Shown in pieces: positions 21,128 to 29,639 of a stretch of DNA of 64,000 nt (position 1 is the stretch's first letter; the number at the start of each line of letters is the position of its first letter). The notes beneath the pieces were generated by a model. That model saw only the letters and a program-made list of their open reading frames with translations. It was not told the DNA's origin and made no database searches. Position numbers and translations under genes: made by a program. Origin of the DNA: Aestuariivirga sp963792525 (lineage in GTDB: Bacteria > Pseudomonadota > Alphaproteobacteria > Rhizobiales > Aestuariivirgaceae); NCBI GenBank assembly GCA_963792525.1, contig CAWBWK010000002.1:124001-188000 (forward strand), written 5' to 3'.

Positions 21128-22399
21128 TTACTTGTTCTGCCAAGGCGCTAATCGATCAAGCCCTATCAGTTCTTCGTAACTCTGCCGTGGTCGGACCACT
21201 GCATAAGTCCCATCTTTTACAATAACTTCAGGCACCAAAGGCCTGGTATTATAGGTTCCCGCCTGAACAGCACCGTAGGCCCCAGCCGTCATCACAGCCA
21301 TCAAATCGCCCTGCTCAAACTGCGGCAATGCGCGGTCTTTCGCAAAATAATCGCCTGATTCACAAACGCCCCCCACCACATCAGCAGGCGAATTGGGGGT
21401 TGATTTCCGCGCCTCTTCGACAGGCACAATTTCGTGATGAGCATCATAAAGTGTCGGGCGAATGAGATCATTCATCGCACCATCCTGAATGATGAAACGC
21501 TTCTGTCCACCGTCCTTCACGTAGATGACGCGTGTGACCAAAATTCCGGCATTGCCCACAAACATGCGGCCAGGCTCAAGCACAAGCTTCAAGCCTAAAG
21601 GTCCGAGCACGCGCTTCACCATCGCACCATATTCATCCGGGTGCGGAGGAATATCATTGTCACCGCGATAGGGAATGCCAAGACCACCACCCAAATCCAG
21701 ATGCCGGATGTTATGGCCCTCGGATTTCAGTTGTTTTGTGAGCTCACCCATCAGCGTGTAAGCTTTTTCGAAAGGAGCCAATTCAGTGATCTGCGAACCG
21801 ATATGCATATCGATACCAGCCACATCAATATTGGGCAGGGCACCAGCGCGCGCATAAACTTCGCTGGCGCGCAAATACGAAATGCCAAACTTGTTGTCAG
21901 CCTTGCCGGTTGTAATTTTTGCATGGGTCTTGGCATCAACATCGGGATTGACGCGAATGGAAACGCTGGCCCGCTGCCCCACGCGCTGGGCAATTTGCGA
22001 GAGAAGTTCCAGCTCCGGCTCTGATTCCACATTGAAGCAGGAAATTCCCTCCTTCAACGCCAGCGCCATTTCGCGCGCCGTCTTGCCAACTCCGGAAAAA
22101 ACTATCTTGCGCGCAGGTACCCCGATAGCCAAAGCCCGGCGCAATTCACCCTCGGACACCACATCCATGCCAGCGCCGATATCAGCCATGGTCTTGATCA
22201 CCGCCTGATTGGAATTGGCTTTCATCGCATAGCAGATCATGTGATCGGTACCTGCGAAAGCCTCGTCCATCACGCGGTAGTGGCGCTGCAAAGTCGCTGT
22301 CGAATAGCAATAGAAAGGTGTTCCAACATCTTCAGCGATATCGGCAAGAGCAACACCTTCGGCATGCAGCATGCCATTCTTGTAATCAAAGTAATGCAT
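21128..22399 (-). CDS. lysA: Diaminopimelate decarboxylase
   Basis: Makes L-lysine from meso-diaminopimelate with pyridoxal phosphate. Motifs: YCYSTATL near the start, the PLP lysine in MICYAMKANSN, the glycine-rich LDLGGGLGIPY, LEPGRMFVGNAG, and the substrate-binding CESGDYFAKDR. At 423 residues it is complete. It is the last of the argH-lptM-lysA run, with 4 bases between lptM and lysA. Confidence 0.97.
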   Translation of the reverse strand: MHYFDYKNGMLHAEGVALADIAEDVGTPFYCYSTATLQRHYRVMDEAFAGTDHMICYAMKANSNQAVIKTMADIGAGMDVVSEGELRRALAIGVPARKIVFSGVGKTAREMALALKEGISCFNVESEPELELLSQIAQRVGQRASVSIRVNPDVDAKTHAKITTGKADNKFGISYLRASEVYARAGALPNIDVAGIDMHIGSQITELAPFEKAYTLMGELTKQLKSEGHNIRHLDLGGGLGIPYRGDNDIPPHPDEYGAMVKRVLGPLGLKLVLEPGRMFVGNAGILVTRVIYVKDGGQKRFIIQDGAMNDLIRPTLYDAHHEIVPVEEARKSTPNSPADVVGGVCESGDYFAKDRALPQFEQGDLMAVMTAGAYGAVQAGTYNTRPLVPEVIVKDGTYAVVRPRQSYEELIGLDRLAPWQNK

Positions 22400-22403
22400 G
22401 ATC

Positions 22404-22505
22404 TCAGCGCTGTTCCGTAAAGCTTGTTAGTGGTTCGGGATTGCCCTTCTTGCCGCAGCCAGTGAGAGAAATCATCAGTATACTGATAATGAGTGCCAAG
22501 CGCAT
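22404..22505 (-). CDS. lptM: LptM-like small lipoprotein
   Basis: A 33-codon gene too short for most gene finders. The product MRLALIISILMISLTGCGKK continues with GNPEP and ends at a TGA at 22404. It has a lipoprotein signal peptide with lipobox LTGC and the hallmark GCGKKGNP sequence of LptM/YifL. LptM associates with the LptDE lipopolysaccharide translocon in gamma-proteobacteria and helps it mature (known for E. coli). It starts one base after the argH stop codon and ends just before lysA, the position often seen in Alphaproteobacteria. Confidence 0.85.
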   Translation of the reverse strand: MRLALIISILMISLTGCGKKGNPEPLTSFTEQR

Positions 22506-22506
22506 G

Positions 22507-23916
22507 TCACTTGCCTTTCAGAATTTTGGACCAGCGCGTTGCTTCGCGCTTGACGTTGGATGGGGCCGTACCACCAAAGCTCACCCGCGATGCTGCAGAA
22601 TTTTCTGCAGACAATACGCGGAACACATCCTTGCTGATGTTCTTTTCAACCGACTGCAAATCGGAGAGCGATAGCTGGTCAATCCGCACATTCTTCTGCT
22701 CGGCCAACGCAACAGCCCTGCCCGTCACATGATGCGCATCGCGAAACGGCATGTTAAGATTTTGAACGAGCCAATCGGCAAGATCAGTCGCAGTGGCATA
22801 GCCGCTCATCGCAGCTTCCCTCAGTACACTGACATTCGGTTTCATGTCGCGCACCATGCCTGCCATCGCTGCAACAGCAAGCGCAAAATGATCAAGCGCG
22901 TCAAAGGTTGGCTCTTTATCTTCTTGCATGTCCTTCGAATAGGTGAGCGGCAGGCCCTTCATCACAACGGCAAGTGTCGTAAAGCTTCCCAGAATGCGCG
23001 CGGGCTTTGCACGAATGAGTTCCGCCGCATCCGGATTCTTCTTTTGCGGCATGATCGAAGAGCCTGTGGTGAATTTGTCTGTCAGTGTCACAAAACGAAA
23101 TTGCGAAGACGTCCAGATCACGATCTCTTCTGCAAGCCTTGAAAGATTGATTGCTGAAATCGTGCACGCCGCCAAAACTTCCAGCGCATAATCGCGAGCT
23201 GAAACTGCATCGAGGGAATTGCGCATCGGTCCATCAAAGCCCAAAGCCTTTGATGTCATGTGCCGATCAATTGGAAAACTTGTGCCAGCCAGTGCCGCAG
23301 CACCAAGCGGCGATTCATTCATCCGCTTTCTGGCATCACTCAAACGCCCGCGATCACGCGAAAGCATTTCAACATAAGCCAACATGTGATGGCCAAAGGT
23401 CACGGGTTGTGCGACTTGCAAATGCGTAAAGCCCGGCATCAAGGTTCCAGCATTTTTTTGCGCCTGCTCCACAAGTGCCGCTTGCAAATCCTTCAAGGCA
23501 ACATCCAGCGCATCCACACAATCACGCACATAAAGCCTGAAATCGGTTGCCACCTGATCATTCCGCGAGCGCGCTGTATGCAAGCGGCCCGCTGGTGCAC
23601 CAATCAATTCCTTCAACCGCGATTCGACATTCATGTGAATGTCCTCGAGCGCTGTCGAGAACACAAATTTTCCGGATGAGATTTCCTTTTGCACACGGTC
23701 AAGACCAGCGATAATTTTCGCCGCATCGGCCTTGGTCAAGATCTTCTGCTTCGCCAACATTGCGGCATGGGCCTTCGAACCTGCAATGTCTTGACCATAG
23801 AGTCTTTTGTCAAAACCGATAGACGCATTGATCTCAGCCATGATCGCGGCGGGACCGCTGGCAAAACGCCCCCCCCACATTTGATTTGATCCGGCCTTGG
23901 CTTTGGCTCTAGTCAT
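22507..23916 (-). CDS. argH: Argininosuccinate lyase
   Basis: Splits argininosuccinate into arginine and fumarate. The signature loop GSSIMPQKKNPD is intact, with TARSRNDQVATDFRLYVRD and the N-terminal SNQMWGGRF. The ATG at 23916 (MTRAKAKAGS) is preferred over the longer frame from 23949, whose extra residues are not family-like. The protein is about 469 residues. It is followed directly by lptM and lysA in an apparent operon and is divergent from the thioredoxin gene 33 bases away. Confidence 0.97.
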   Translation of the reverse strand: MTRAKAKAGSNQMWGGRFASGPAAIMAEINASIGFDKRLYGQDIAGSKAHAAMLAKQKILTKADAAKIIAGLDRVQKEISSGKFVFSTALEDIHMNVESRLKELIGAPAGRLHTARSRNDQVATDFRLYVRDCVDALDVALKDLQAALVEQAQKNAGTLMPGFTHLQVAQPVTFGHHMLAYVEMLSRDRGRLSDARKRMNESPLGAAALAGTSFPIDRHMTSKALGFDGPMRNSLDAVSARDYALEVLAACTISAINLSRLAEEIVIWTSSQFRFVTLTDKFTTGSSIMPQKKNPDAAELIRAKPARILGSFTTLAVVMKGLPLTYSKDMQEDKEPTFDALDHFALAVAAMAGMVRDMKPNVSVLREAAMSGYATATDLADWLVQNLNMPFRDAHHVTGRAVALAEQKNVRIDQLSLSDLQSVEKNISKDVFRVLSAENSAASRVSFGGTAPSNVKREATRWSKILKGK

Positions 23917-23949
23917 CAGTTTTCCCAATTCAACGGTGATAAGCGACAA

Positions 23950-24570
23950 ATGACCAGTTCCAACCAGACCAAGCCCTTCAACACTTTGCCCTTCATCGGC
24001 GTTTTGGCGCTGGGGCTCATCGGGCTTTACTTTGTCGCAAGCCCCACTGGCAAGGTCGAAACCTCACAAACAACTGCAGTGACATCGTCTCTTAAGTCTC
24101 TGGCGGTTGGTCCGATGGCAGGCGTGGTCTTGCACGCCGCCCCTAAGCCCCTGCCCGAAATCACATTTGCCGATGCGGCAGGCCAGCCCAAAAAGCTGGC
24201 AGACTGGAAGGGAAAAACCGTTCTCCTCAATCTCTGGGCCACCTGGTGCACGCCCTGCAAAGAGGAAATGCCAGCCCTCTCCAATTTGCAAAAAGCCATT
24301 GGCGGTGCTGATTTTGAAGTCCTCGCCCTGTCGTTGGATCGCAAGGGCGCTGAGGCCTCTGGTGCTTTCCTCAAAGAAGTGAAAGCCGACAATCTCGCAA
24401 CCTATGTCGAACCTGAGGGGAAATCCCTCGCAGCCCTGCAAGCTTTGGGTCTTCCCGCCACGTTACTGATCAACAGAAAAGGCGAGGAAGTTGGTCGTCT
24501 GCTCGGTCCCGCCGCTTGGGACTCGCCCGAAGCCATCGCACTCATCAAGGGCATCGTTGCACAAAACTGA
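23950..24570 (+). CDS. TlpA/ResA-like membrane-anchored thioredoxin
   Basis: 206 residues: an N-terminal membrane anchor (about residues 12-27, FIGVLALGLIGLYFVA) followed by a periplasmic thioredoxin fold with the active site WATWCTPCKEEMPA and the cis-proline region ALGLPATLLINRKG. TlpA/ResA proteins keep thiols reduced in the periplasm, notably for cytochrome c or copper-site maturation; the exact partner is not shown here. Divergent from argH, the same arrangement (argH/tlpA) that is common in Rhizobiales. Confidence 0.9.
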   Translation: MTSSNQTKPFNTLPFIGVLALGLIGLYFVASPTGKVETSQTTAVTSSLKSLAVGPMAGVVLHAAPKPLPEITFADAAGQPKKLADWKGKTVLLNLWATWCTPCKEEMPALSNLQKAIGGADFEVLALSLDRKGAEASGAFLKEVKADNLATYVEPEGKSLAALQALGLPATLLINRKGEEVGRLLGPAAWDSPEAIALIKGIVAQN

Positions 24571-24590
24571 TCGCCTGCTAGGTTAAGTGC

Positions 24591-25526
24591 ATGTCACGCG
24601 ATATGGGCTTTTGGCTGCAGCAACTGCTGAACATCATTCAGCTGGCGAGCTTCTATGTGCCGCTCGCCACGGCCTTTGCCCTCATTCATGGTGTCAACAA
24701 GCGCATTTTCTTTTCACTCGGTGATGTCGCGATGTATGCGAGCTTTGCCGCAATTTATGTTTGCTTTGATTCATTGATCCGTGGACTGACGGATTGGAGT
24801 GCAGCCCTTCTCGCTCTCGCCGCTGGCATTGCCTGCACCGCAGCCCTTGGAGCGGTGATTGCAAGATTGTTCTTTGGACAAAAACTCATCGCCGAATCGC
24901 AAGCCTTCATGATTGCCTCGCTCGGTCTTGCCATTGCCCTTCAAGAAACCATGCGCCTGCAATCCGGCAGCCGTGATGTCTGGGTGCCGCCCTTGTTTCA
25001 GGGGATCACAGTATTTCGCTTCGAAGGAAGCTTTCCCGTCAACATATCACAAATGGCCGTCGTCACAGCAGGTGTGTCGCTTTTTGCCATGTCAACATTT
25101 GTGCTCGTGATGCGAAAAACCAGCTTCGGTCGCAACTGGCGGGCGTGCGAGCAATCCATGCCGCTCGCAAAACTCTGTGGCGTCAACACGGACCAGCTCA
25201 TTATCTTCACCTTCATGACCGCCTCGTCTCTTGCCGCAATCGCAGGCTGGATTTCCGCGATCTCCTATGGCGGAACCAATTTTTTTCTCGGTCCGATGAT
25301 CGGCTTCAAGGCGATGTTTGCATCCGTGCTCGGCGGCTTTGGCACTTTGCGCGGCGCCATCATCGGTGCCCTTTTGCTCGCCGCAATGGAAGTCCTCTGG
25401 CAGGTGTGGTTCTCCTCGAGCTATCGCGATGCCTTCGTCTTTGCCGTGATGATCAGTGTACTGATCATTCGCCCCGAAGGCCTCACAGGCCTTGCGTCAC
25501 GGCGCGAAAGTGAGGCGCTGTCGTGA
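24591..25526 (+). CDS. LivH-family ABC transporter permease, without partner subunits
   Basis: 311 residues with about eight hydrophobic segments and the family features VPLATAFALIHGVNKRIFFS at the N-terminus and the EAA-like loop SFGRNWRACEQSMPLAKLCG. The C-terminal block FLGPMIGFKAMFASVLGGFG is typical of LivH permeases of branched-chain amino acid or urea-type transporters. No LivM, ATPase or binding-protein gene is near, so it must either work with subunits encoded elsewhere or have another role. The stop codon overlaps the GTG start of the next gene. Confidence 0.8.
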   Translation: MSRDMGFWLQQLLNIIQLASFYVPLATAFALIHGVNKRIFFSLGDVAMYASFAAIYVCFDSLIRGLTDWSAALLALAAGIACTAALGAVIARLFFGQKLIAESQAFMIASLGLAIALQETMRLQSGSRDVWVPPLFQGITVFRFEGSFPVNISQMAVVTAGVSLFAMSTFVLVMRKTSFGRNWRACEQSMPLAKLCGVNTDQLIIFTFMTASSLAAIAGWISAISYGGTNFFLGPMIGFKAMFASVLGGFGTLRGAIIGALLLAAMEVLWQVWFSSSYRDAFVFAVMISVLIIRPEGLTGLASRRESEALS

Positions 25527-25978
25527 AGCGCTTGTTGATCATTTGCATGACACTTGCCGCTTGCAGCGAGTCGCAAGGCCCCAACGATTATTTCAAAATC
25601 GCAGGCGGTGGCCTCGTCTTCAACTATCGTTATGCACAAGCGACTATGGTCGTTGTTCTGAAGCAGGTGAAAACGCTCCCCGAAGGCGGCCAGTTCGAAG
25701 CGCTCTTCGATCTCCCCGGCCTCACCGCACGCGATCGCCAGACGCGGCCCGTGATCGCAGGCAAGCTCACCTACAAAATGGAAAGCAATTATCTCAAAGG
25801 TCTCAAAAAAGGTGAACCCCTCAACGTCACCATTCGCCTGCTCGATGCGATGGGCAAGGAACTGGAAGTCGAGGAAACAAAATTTACCTCAGACGTTGAC
25901 CAATCGACCTTGCCCTCAAAGCCGCTGGTCGATCCGTCCAAACCCAATTACGTGCCGCAACTCGAAAACCTCGAGTGA
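25523..25978 (+). CDS. Putative lipoprotein of unknown function
   Basis: 151 residues from a GTG start that overlaps the permease stop codon by 4 bases (GTGA). Residues 1-15 (MKRLLIICMTLAACS) form a short lipoprotein signal with lipobox LAAC. The mature part has a predicted beta-rich body (IAGGGLVFNYRYAQATMVVV, IAGKLTYKMESNYLKGLKKG) and a Pro-rich tail. I do not recognise the family. Translational coupling points to a functional link with the permease, perhaps as an accessory envelope protein (inference). Confidence 0.7.
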   Translation: MKRLLIICMTLAACSESQGPNDYFKIAGGGLVFNYRYAQATMVVVLKQVKTLPEGGQFEALFDLPGLTARDRQTRPVIAGKLTYKMESNYLKGLKKGEPLNVTIRLLDAMGKELEVEETKFTSDVDQSTLPSKPLVDPSKPNYVPQLENLE

Positions 25979-26224
25979 TCAGACATAATACGGTTCAACC
26001 GTACCCTTGACCTTCACCGTCATCGGATTGCCAAAACGATCCTTGGATTTTCCGCCCGTCGGAATCCGCACCCATTGCTCCGACACGCAATATTCCTCGA
26101 CATTGGTTCTTTCGACGCCATTGAAGCGAACTCCAATCGCGTGCTGCAAAACATCAGCATGAAAATGCGGGCTTTTGGGATCCGTGCTCAAGTGATCGGG
26201 CAGAGTGGGTTTGGTATCGGACAC
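25979..26224 (-). CDS. DUF3297 family protein
   Basis: 81 residues, MSDTKPTLPDHLSTDPKSPH followed by FNGVERTNVEEYCVSEQWVRI and a C-terminal KVKGTVEPYYV. This is the full length of DUF3297, a small soluble family found widely in Proteobacteria and sometimes labelled glutathione peroxidase without evidence. Function unknown. Convergent with the lipoprotein gene, whose stop codon it abuts. Confidence 0.85.
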   Translation of the reverse strand: MSDTKPTLPDHLSTDPKSPHFHADVLQHAIGVRFNGVERTNVEEYCVSEQWVRIPTGGKSKDRFGNPMTVKVKGTVEPYYV

Positions 26225-26330
26225 GTTTAGGGTACTCCTGAATTATTCCGCGCCGTCTAACGCAAAATTGCTGGCATGTCATGCAATTCTGGCTCTACTT
26301 CGTGAGGCTTCAATCGCATAACACGATTGC

Positions 26331-27221
26331 ATGCGCCCGTTTCATATTTTCCTCGGCATTCTCACCGCAGCAATTTGGGGCTTCAATTTTGTCGTGTTGA
26401 AAGTCGCACTGCAAGATGTGCCACCGATCCTGCTCACAGCATTGCGCTTTTTGCTGACAGCACTGCCCGTTCTTGTCTTGGCAAAGCCTGCGGGCATGAG
26501 TTTGCGCTCGATGCTGATCGTAGGTCTCGGCACGTTCCTGGGGCAATATGTATTTCTGTTTGCGGCGATGAAACTCGGCATGCCTGCAGGTCTGTCATCA
26601 GTCACTTTGCAGCTACAAGTCTTCCTCACCATTTTGTTTTCCGCTTTCATCACGGGTGAATACCCGTCAACCAAACAGCTGATCGGCGGAGCAATTGCCC
26701 TCACAGGTCTCGGCACCATTGCAGCAACAGTAGGCCAAGGCTCGACCATTCCAGTCCTGGCGTTGCTGTTCATCATTCTCGCAGCGATCACTTGGGCCTT
26801 TGGCAATGTTGAAGTCAGGCGCGCAGGTCCGTCAGCGCAATTTGGAACTCTCACCGGCGTGGCGTGGTCCAACGTCGCCGCAGTGATCCCGGCATTCGCA
26901 CTTGCCTTTGCCTTCGAAGGCCCGGAACGGATCATCGAAAGCCTCACACATTTGCGCCCCATCACTTACGCCTCGATCGCCTTTACGGTGGTCTTTTCGA
27001 GCTGGCTCGGCTTTGCCATGTGGGGGAAATTATTATCGACTTACCCCGCCAGCATCGCCGCACCCTTTGCACTGATGGTTCCCGTATTTGGCGGATTGTC
27101 GGCCTGGATTTTTCTCGGCGAGACCCTGAGCCCGACGCGCCTTGCAGGATCGCTACTGATCTTCGCAGGTCTCGCGGTGATCTTGCTGCCTGTTGAAAAA
27201 CTCGTGCGGTCACGGGCCTGA
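26331..27221 (+). CDS. EamA family (DMT) transporter, probable amino-acid or metabolite exporter
   Basis: 296 residues with ten predicted transmembrane helices in two EamA repeats (about 5-140 and 150-290). The opening ILTAAIWGFNFVVLKVALQD and the repeat-two LLSTYPASIAAPFALMVPVF are typical, and the sequence looks closest to O-acetylserine/cysteine exporters of the YdeD/EamA group. The substrate is uncertain. The 3' end overlaps the convergent APH-fold gene by 12 bases. Confidence 0.85.
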   Translation: MRPFHIFLGILTAAIWGFNFVVLKVALQDVPPILLTALRFLLTALPVLVLAKPAGMSLRSMLIVGLGTFLGQYVFLFAAMKLGMPAGLSSVTLQLQVFLTILFSAFITGEYPSTKQLIGGAIALTGLGTIAATVGQGSTIPVLALLFIILAAITWAFGNVEVRRAGPSAQFGTLTGVAWSNVAAVIPAFALAFAFEGPERIIESLTHLRPITYASIAFTVVFSSWLGFAMWGKLLSTYPASIAAPFALMVPVFGGLSAWIFLGETLSPTRLAGSLLIFAGLAVILLPVEKLVRSRA

Positions 27222-27953
27222 AACCGCTCGCACTTCGGCAAGCTTTTTGATTGCATGCGCATCGCCCCAGCAGATGGCGGCTTCCCATGCTGATGATGCT
27301 TGTTGGGCGATGTCGAGTGTGAATTGATCAAGACCAGCAGCGTTATGGGGCAGCGCAAAATCAAGCGCCGGCGCATCAACATGGGACTCGTCCCAGTCGA
27401 TCAGTGCAATTCGATTTCTGGTCATGCGAATGTTTGAGGGGTTGTTGGGGTTGCCGTGCACCACACAAGTGGGGCGTCCAACGAGCCTCGCCCAAGCGGC
27501 GCGACATCGGACGACTGCCTCAGCTGGCATCGCAGCAAGATCGATCCGCGTCCCAATTTCTGCATGCAAAAAGTCGGTCGATGATTTCCATCCCGGGCGC
27601 TGCGGCCAACCTTGCGTAAGCCGATGCAGTTGCCGAAGCGTGTCGGCAACGCGGACCCAATCACTTTGCGTCTCGGGCGGTCCGCCCTCCATATATGTCA
27701 TGACCATCAGACCACTGGCGAACCACCGGCCATCCGGCGTCGGGATTGGCACAGGCACGGTCATGCCTTCTCGGTCGAGGTGCAGCATGAGTTTGGTCTC
27801 CCACGCAAGATCAGCGTCACTCCGCGAACCGAGGCGCGCAACCGCAAGCCGCCCGTGAATGCGCACGCTCCACACATCATTGGCAACGCCACCCGAAAGG
27901 GGAGCGATGCGAACAACGTCATCACCCCACAGCCTGAGTGCGTCCCATCCCAC
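27210..27953 (-). CDS. APH/choline-kinase-fold phosphotransferase family protein with altered catalytic Asp
   Basis: 247 residues of protein-kinase-like fold. N-lobe: PLSGGVANDVWSVRIHGRLA. C-lobe: the Brenner motif reads VVHGNPNNPSNIRM, with Asn where HGD has the catalytic Asp, and the metal-binding motif reads ALIDWDESH. The base substitution makes classical kinase activity uncertain. Because the motif also departs from known resistance enzymes, aminoglycoside resistance should not be assumed. Physiological substrates of such chromosomal homologues are usually unknown. Confidence 0.75.
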   Translation of the reverse strand: MGWDALRLWGDDVVRIAPLSGGVANDVWSVRIHGRLAVARLGSRSDADLAWETKLMLHLDREGMTVPVPIPTPDGRWFASGLMVMTYMEGGPPETQSDWVRVADTLRQLHRLTQGWPQRPGWKSSTDFLHAEIGTRIDLAAMPAEAVVRCRAAWARLVGRPTCVVHGNPNNPSNIRMTRNRIALIDWDESHVDAPALDFALPHNAAGLDQFTLDIAQQASSAWEAAICWGDAHAIKKLAEVRAVSGP

Positions 27954-27974
27954 CGATTATATCCCAGAAAAATA

Positions 27975-28051
27975 TGGCGCGCCCGACAGGATTTGAACCT
28001 GTGGCCCCAGGTTTAGGAAACCTGTGCTCTATCCAGCTGAGCTACGGGCGC
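27975..28051 (-). tRNA. tRNA-Arg(CCT)
   Basis: 77 bases on the minus strand, from GCGCCCGTAGCTCAGCTGGA to GGGCGCG and an encoded CCA. The anticodon stem-loop CAGGTTTCCTAAACCTG gives CCT. It lies downstream of carD, on the same strand, beyond the carD terminator. Confidence 0.95.
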
Positions 28052-28072
28052 GCAGCAAAGTTCGTATAGCAA

Positions 28073-28112
28073 ACAAAAAATCCCCGCGAAAGCTTTCACA
28101 TTCGCGGGGATC
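28073..28112 (-). terminator. Rho-independent terminator of carD
   Basis: Minus strand: TCCCCGCGAA, a 10-base loop, TTCGCGGGGA, then TTTTTT. It lies 16 bases after the carD stop codon. The 10-base-pair stem is perfect. Confidence 0.88.
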
Positions 28113-28128
28113 AGAACTAATGGTCTAT

Positions 28129-28965
28129 TCAGGCAGCGGCTTCGGCGCTGTCCTCTTCGGCTTTCTCGACACCGGCGCGCTTGGCGTTACGGGCGAGGAA
28201 GTCCTCGAGTTCCTTGATGCACTGATCTTCGTCGATCTTGCGGATCGCAGCGAGTTCACGTGCAAAACGGGCAAGTGCCTGTTCGAACAGCTGACGCTCG
28301 GAATAGCTCTGCTCTGGCTGGCGGTCCGAACGGTAAAGATCGCGGATCACTTCAGAAACGGCAATCATGTCGCCTGAGTTGATCTTTGCATCATACTCCT
28401 GTGCACGGCGCGACCACATCACACGCTTGATGCGCGCGCGGCCACGGATGACCTTCATCGCCTGCTCGATGAGTGTGCGATCAGCAAGGTGACGCATGCC
28501 TTTTTGTTCGGCACGATTGGTTGGCACCTTGAGACGGAGTTTTTCCTTCTCGAAGTCGACGATGTAAAGCTCGAGCTTTACGCCAGCGATTTCCTGCTCT
28601 TCGATGTTGGTGATCTTGCCAACGCCATGGGCCGGATAAACGATGAGTTCGCCAATCTTGAAAGACATCTTCTTGACGCCCGGAACCGCAACAGCAGCTT
28701 TTGCCGCAACAGGCACAGGTGCCTTATTGACCATTGGCTTAAGTGCCACTGGCGCTGGCTTGGCAACCACAACTGGTTTTGGGGTTGGCTTGGAAACTGG
28801 CTTTGCGACAGATTTCACAACAGCCTTCACAACGGGCTTGGCAACAGGCTTCGCCTTGGCAACCGGCTTTGCAGCTGGTTTCGCCTTGGCTACGGGCTTG
28901 GCCGCGACCTTCTTCTTGACATCTGCCTTCTTGGCAGCAGGTTTCTTTTTCTTGGTTGTAACCAT
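28129..28965 (-). CDS. carD: CarD family RNA-polymerase-binding regulator with long basic N-terminal extension
   Basis: The C-terminal 180 residues are a CarD/CdnL protein: the RNA-polymerase-interacting Tudor-like domain starts at about residue 98 (KIGELIVYPAHGVGKITNIE) and the helical DNA-binding part ends with ARFARELAAIRKIDEDQCIK. CarD binds the beta subunit and stabilises open complexes at many promoters, including rRNA. The first 95 residues are a low-complexity Lys/Ala/Pro/Val tail like histone H1 or AlgP (AKPAAKPVAKAKPVAKPVVK), unusual in length for the family. Start ATG 28965 has a GGGGCAAGG upstream. A terminator follows. Confidence 0.92.
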   Translation of the reverse strand: MVTTKKKKPAAKKADVKKKVAAKPVAKAKPAAKPVAKAKPVAKPVVKAVVKSVAKPVSKPTPKPVVVAKPAPVALKPMVNKAPVPVAAKAAVAVPGVKKMSFKIGELIVYPAHGVGKITNIEEQEIAGVKLELYIVDFEKEKLRLKVPTNRAEQKGMRHLADRTLIEQAMKVIRGRARIKRVMWSRRAQEYDAKINSGDMIAVSEVIRDLYRSDRQPEQSYSERQLFEQALARFARELAAIRKIDEDQCIKELEDFLARNAKRAGVEKAEEDSAEAAA

Positions 28966-29272
28966 GATATTGAGCCTTGCCCCTTTTCAGTTCGTGCCAT
29001 ATTCCACATTCACCTCTCGACAAGCCAGTTAAGTCATTGTCTGGACGTAAAAAAACCGAGCCGAGGCCCGGACTGTGAAAAACAACATCAATTACTTCAT
29101 GAAAAGACCCTAGCATAGATTTAAGGAAAGTTAAAGGCAGGACTGTCCGTACACTGTACAATTCTGGTCTTGACAGCCCAATTCATTGAAACTTGGTTAA
29201 TCAATGGAACGGTTGCAGAACACATTTACCGCAACTCGACCATGGTTTATCAACCAGAATAGATAAGAAATT
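28966..29272. other. Intergenic region between carD and fdxA
   Basis: Carries the fdxA terminator (29049-29071) and, further from carD, sequences that must include the carD promoter. The palindrome GTACACTGTAC lies at 29150-29160 and might be an operator. No gene was found. Confidence 0.4.
29049..29071 (-). terminator. Rho-independent terminator of the helicase/S4/fdxA transcript
   Basis: Minus strand: CCGGGC-CTCG-GCTCGG (6 pairs, one G-T) followed by seven T residues, about 200 bases beyond the fdxA stop codon. Confidence 0.7.
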
Positions 29273-29608
29273 TCAGTCCCCTTCGCCTGGATTGGGCGAG
29301 AGCATGGCGAGCTTGCCGGGCTTGCCGTCGAATTCCTTGGCATCAGACGGCGCATCGCGCTTGATCGTGATATTGGGCCATTTCGGCGCGTATTCAGTGT
29401 TGATCTGCAGCCATTGTTCAAGACCAGGCTCGGTATCAGGCTTGATCGCATCGGCTGGGCATTCGGGTTCACAGACGCCACAATCGATGCATTCATCGGG
29501 ATGAATGACCAGCATGTTCTCGCCTTCATAGAAGCAATCGACCGGACAGACTTCAACGCAGTCCATGTATTTGCACTTGATGCAGTTTTCAGTGACGATG
29601 TAGGTCAT
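29273..29608 (-). CDS. fdxA: FdxA-type 7Fe ferredoxin
   Basis: 111 residues from ATG 29608 (MTYIVTENCIKCKYMDCVEV). The cysteine pattern C-x2-C-x4-C-x3-CP followed by CIDCGVCEPECP indicates one [3Fe-4S] and one [4Fe-4S] cluster. It is an electron carrier of the cytoplasm, essential in several Alphaproteobacteria; the redox partners here are unknown. The neighbouring order helicase, S4 protein, fdxA, carD is typical for Rhizobiales. A longer frame starting at 29665 adds residues that do not fit the family. Confidence 0.95.
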   Translation of the reverse strand: MTYIVTENCIKCKYMDCVEVCPVDCFYEGENMLVIHPDECIDCGVCEPECPADAIKPDTEPGLEQWLQINTEYAPKWPNITIKRDAPSDAKEFDGKPGKLAMLSPNPGEGD

Positions 29609-29639
29609 TTTCAAATCCAATGATGTGTTGCGAGGGCTT

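Noticed and set aside
27210..27953. Aminoglycoside resistance gene
   Set aside because: Only the fold is shared; the catalytic motif is altered and there is no mobile context.
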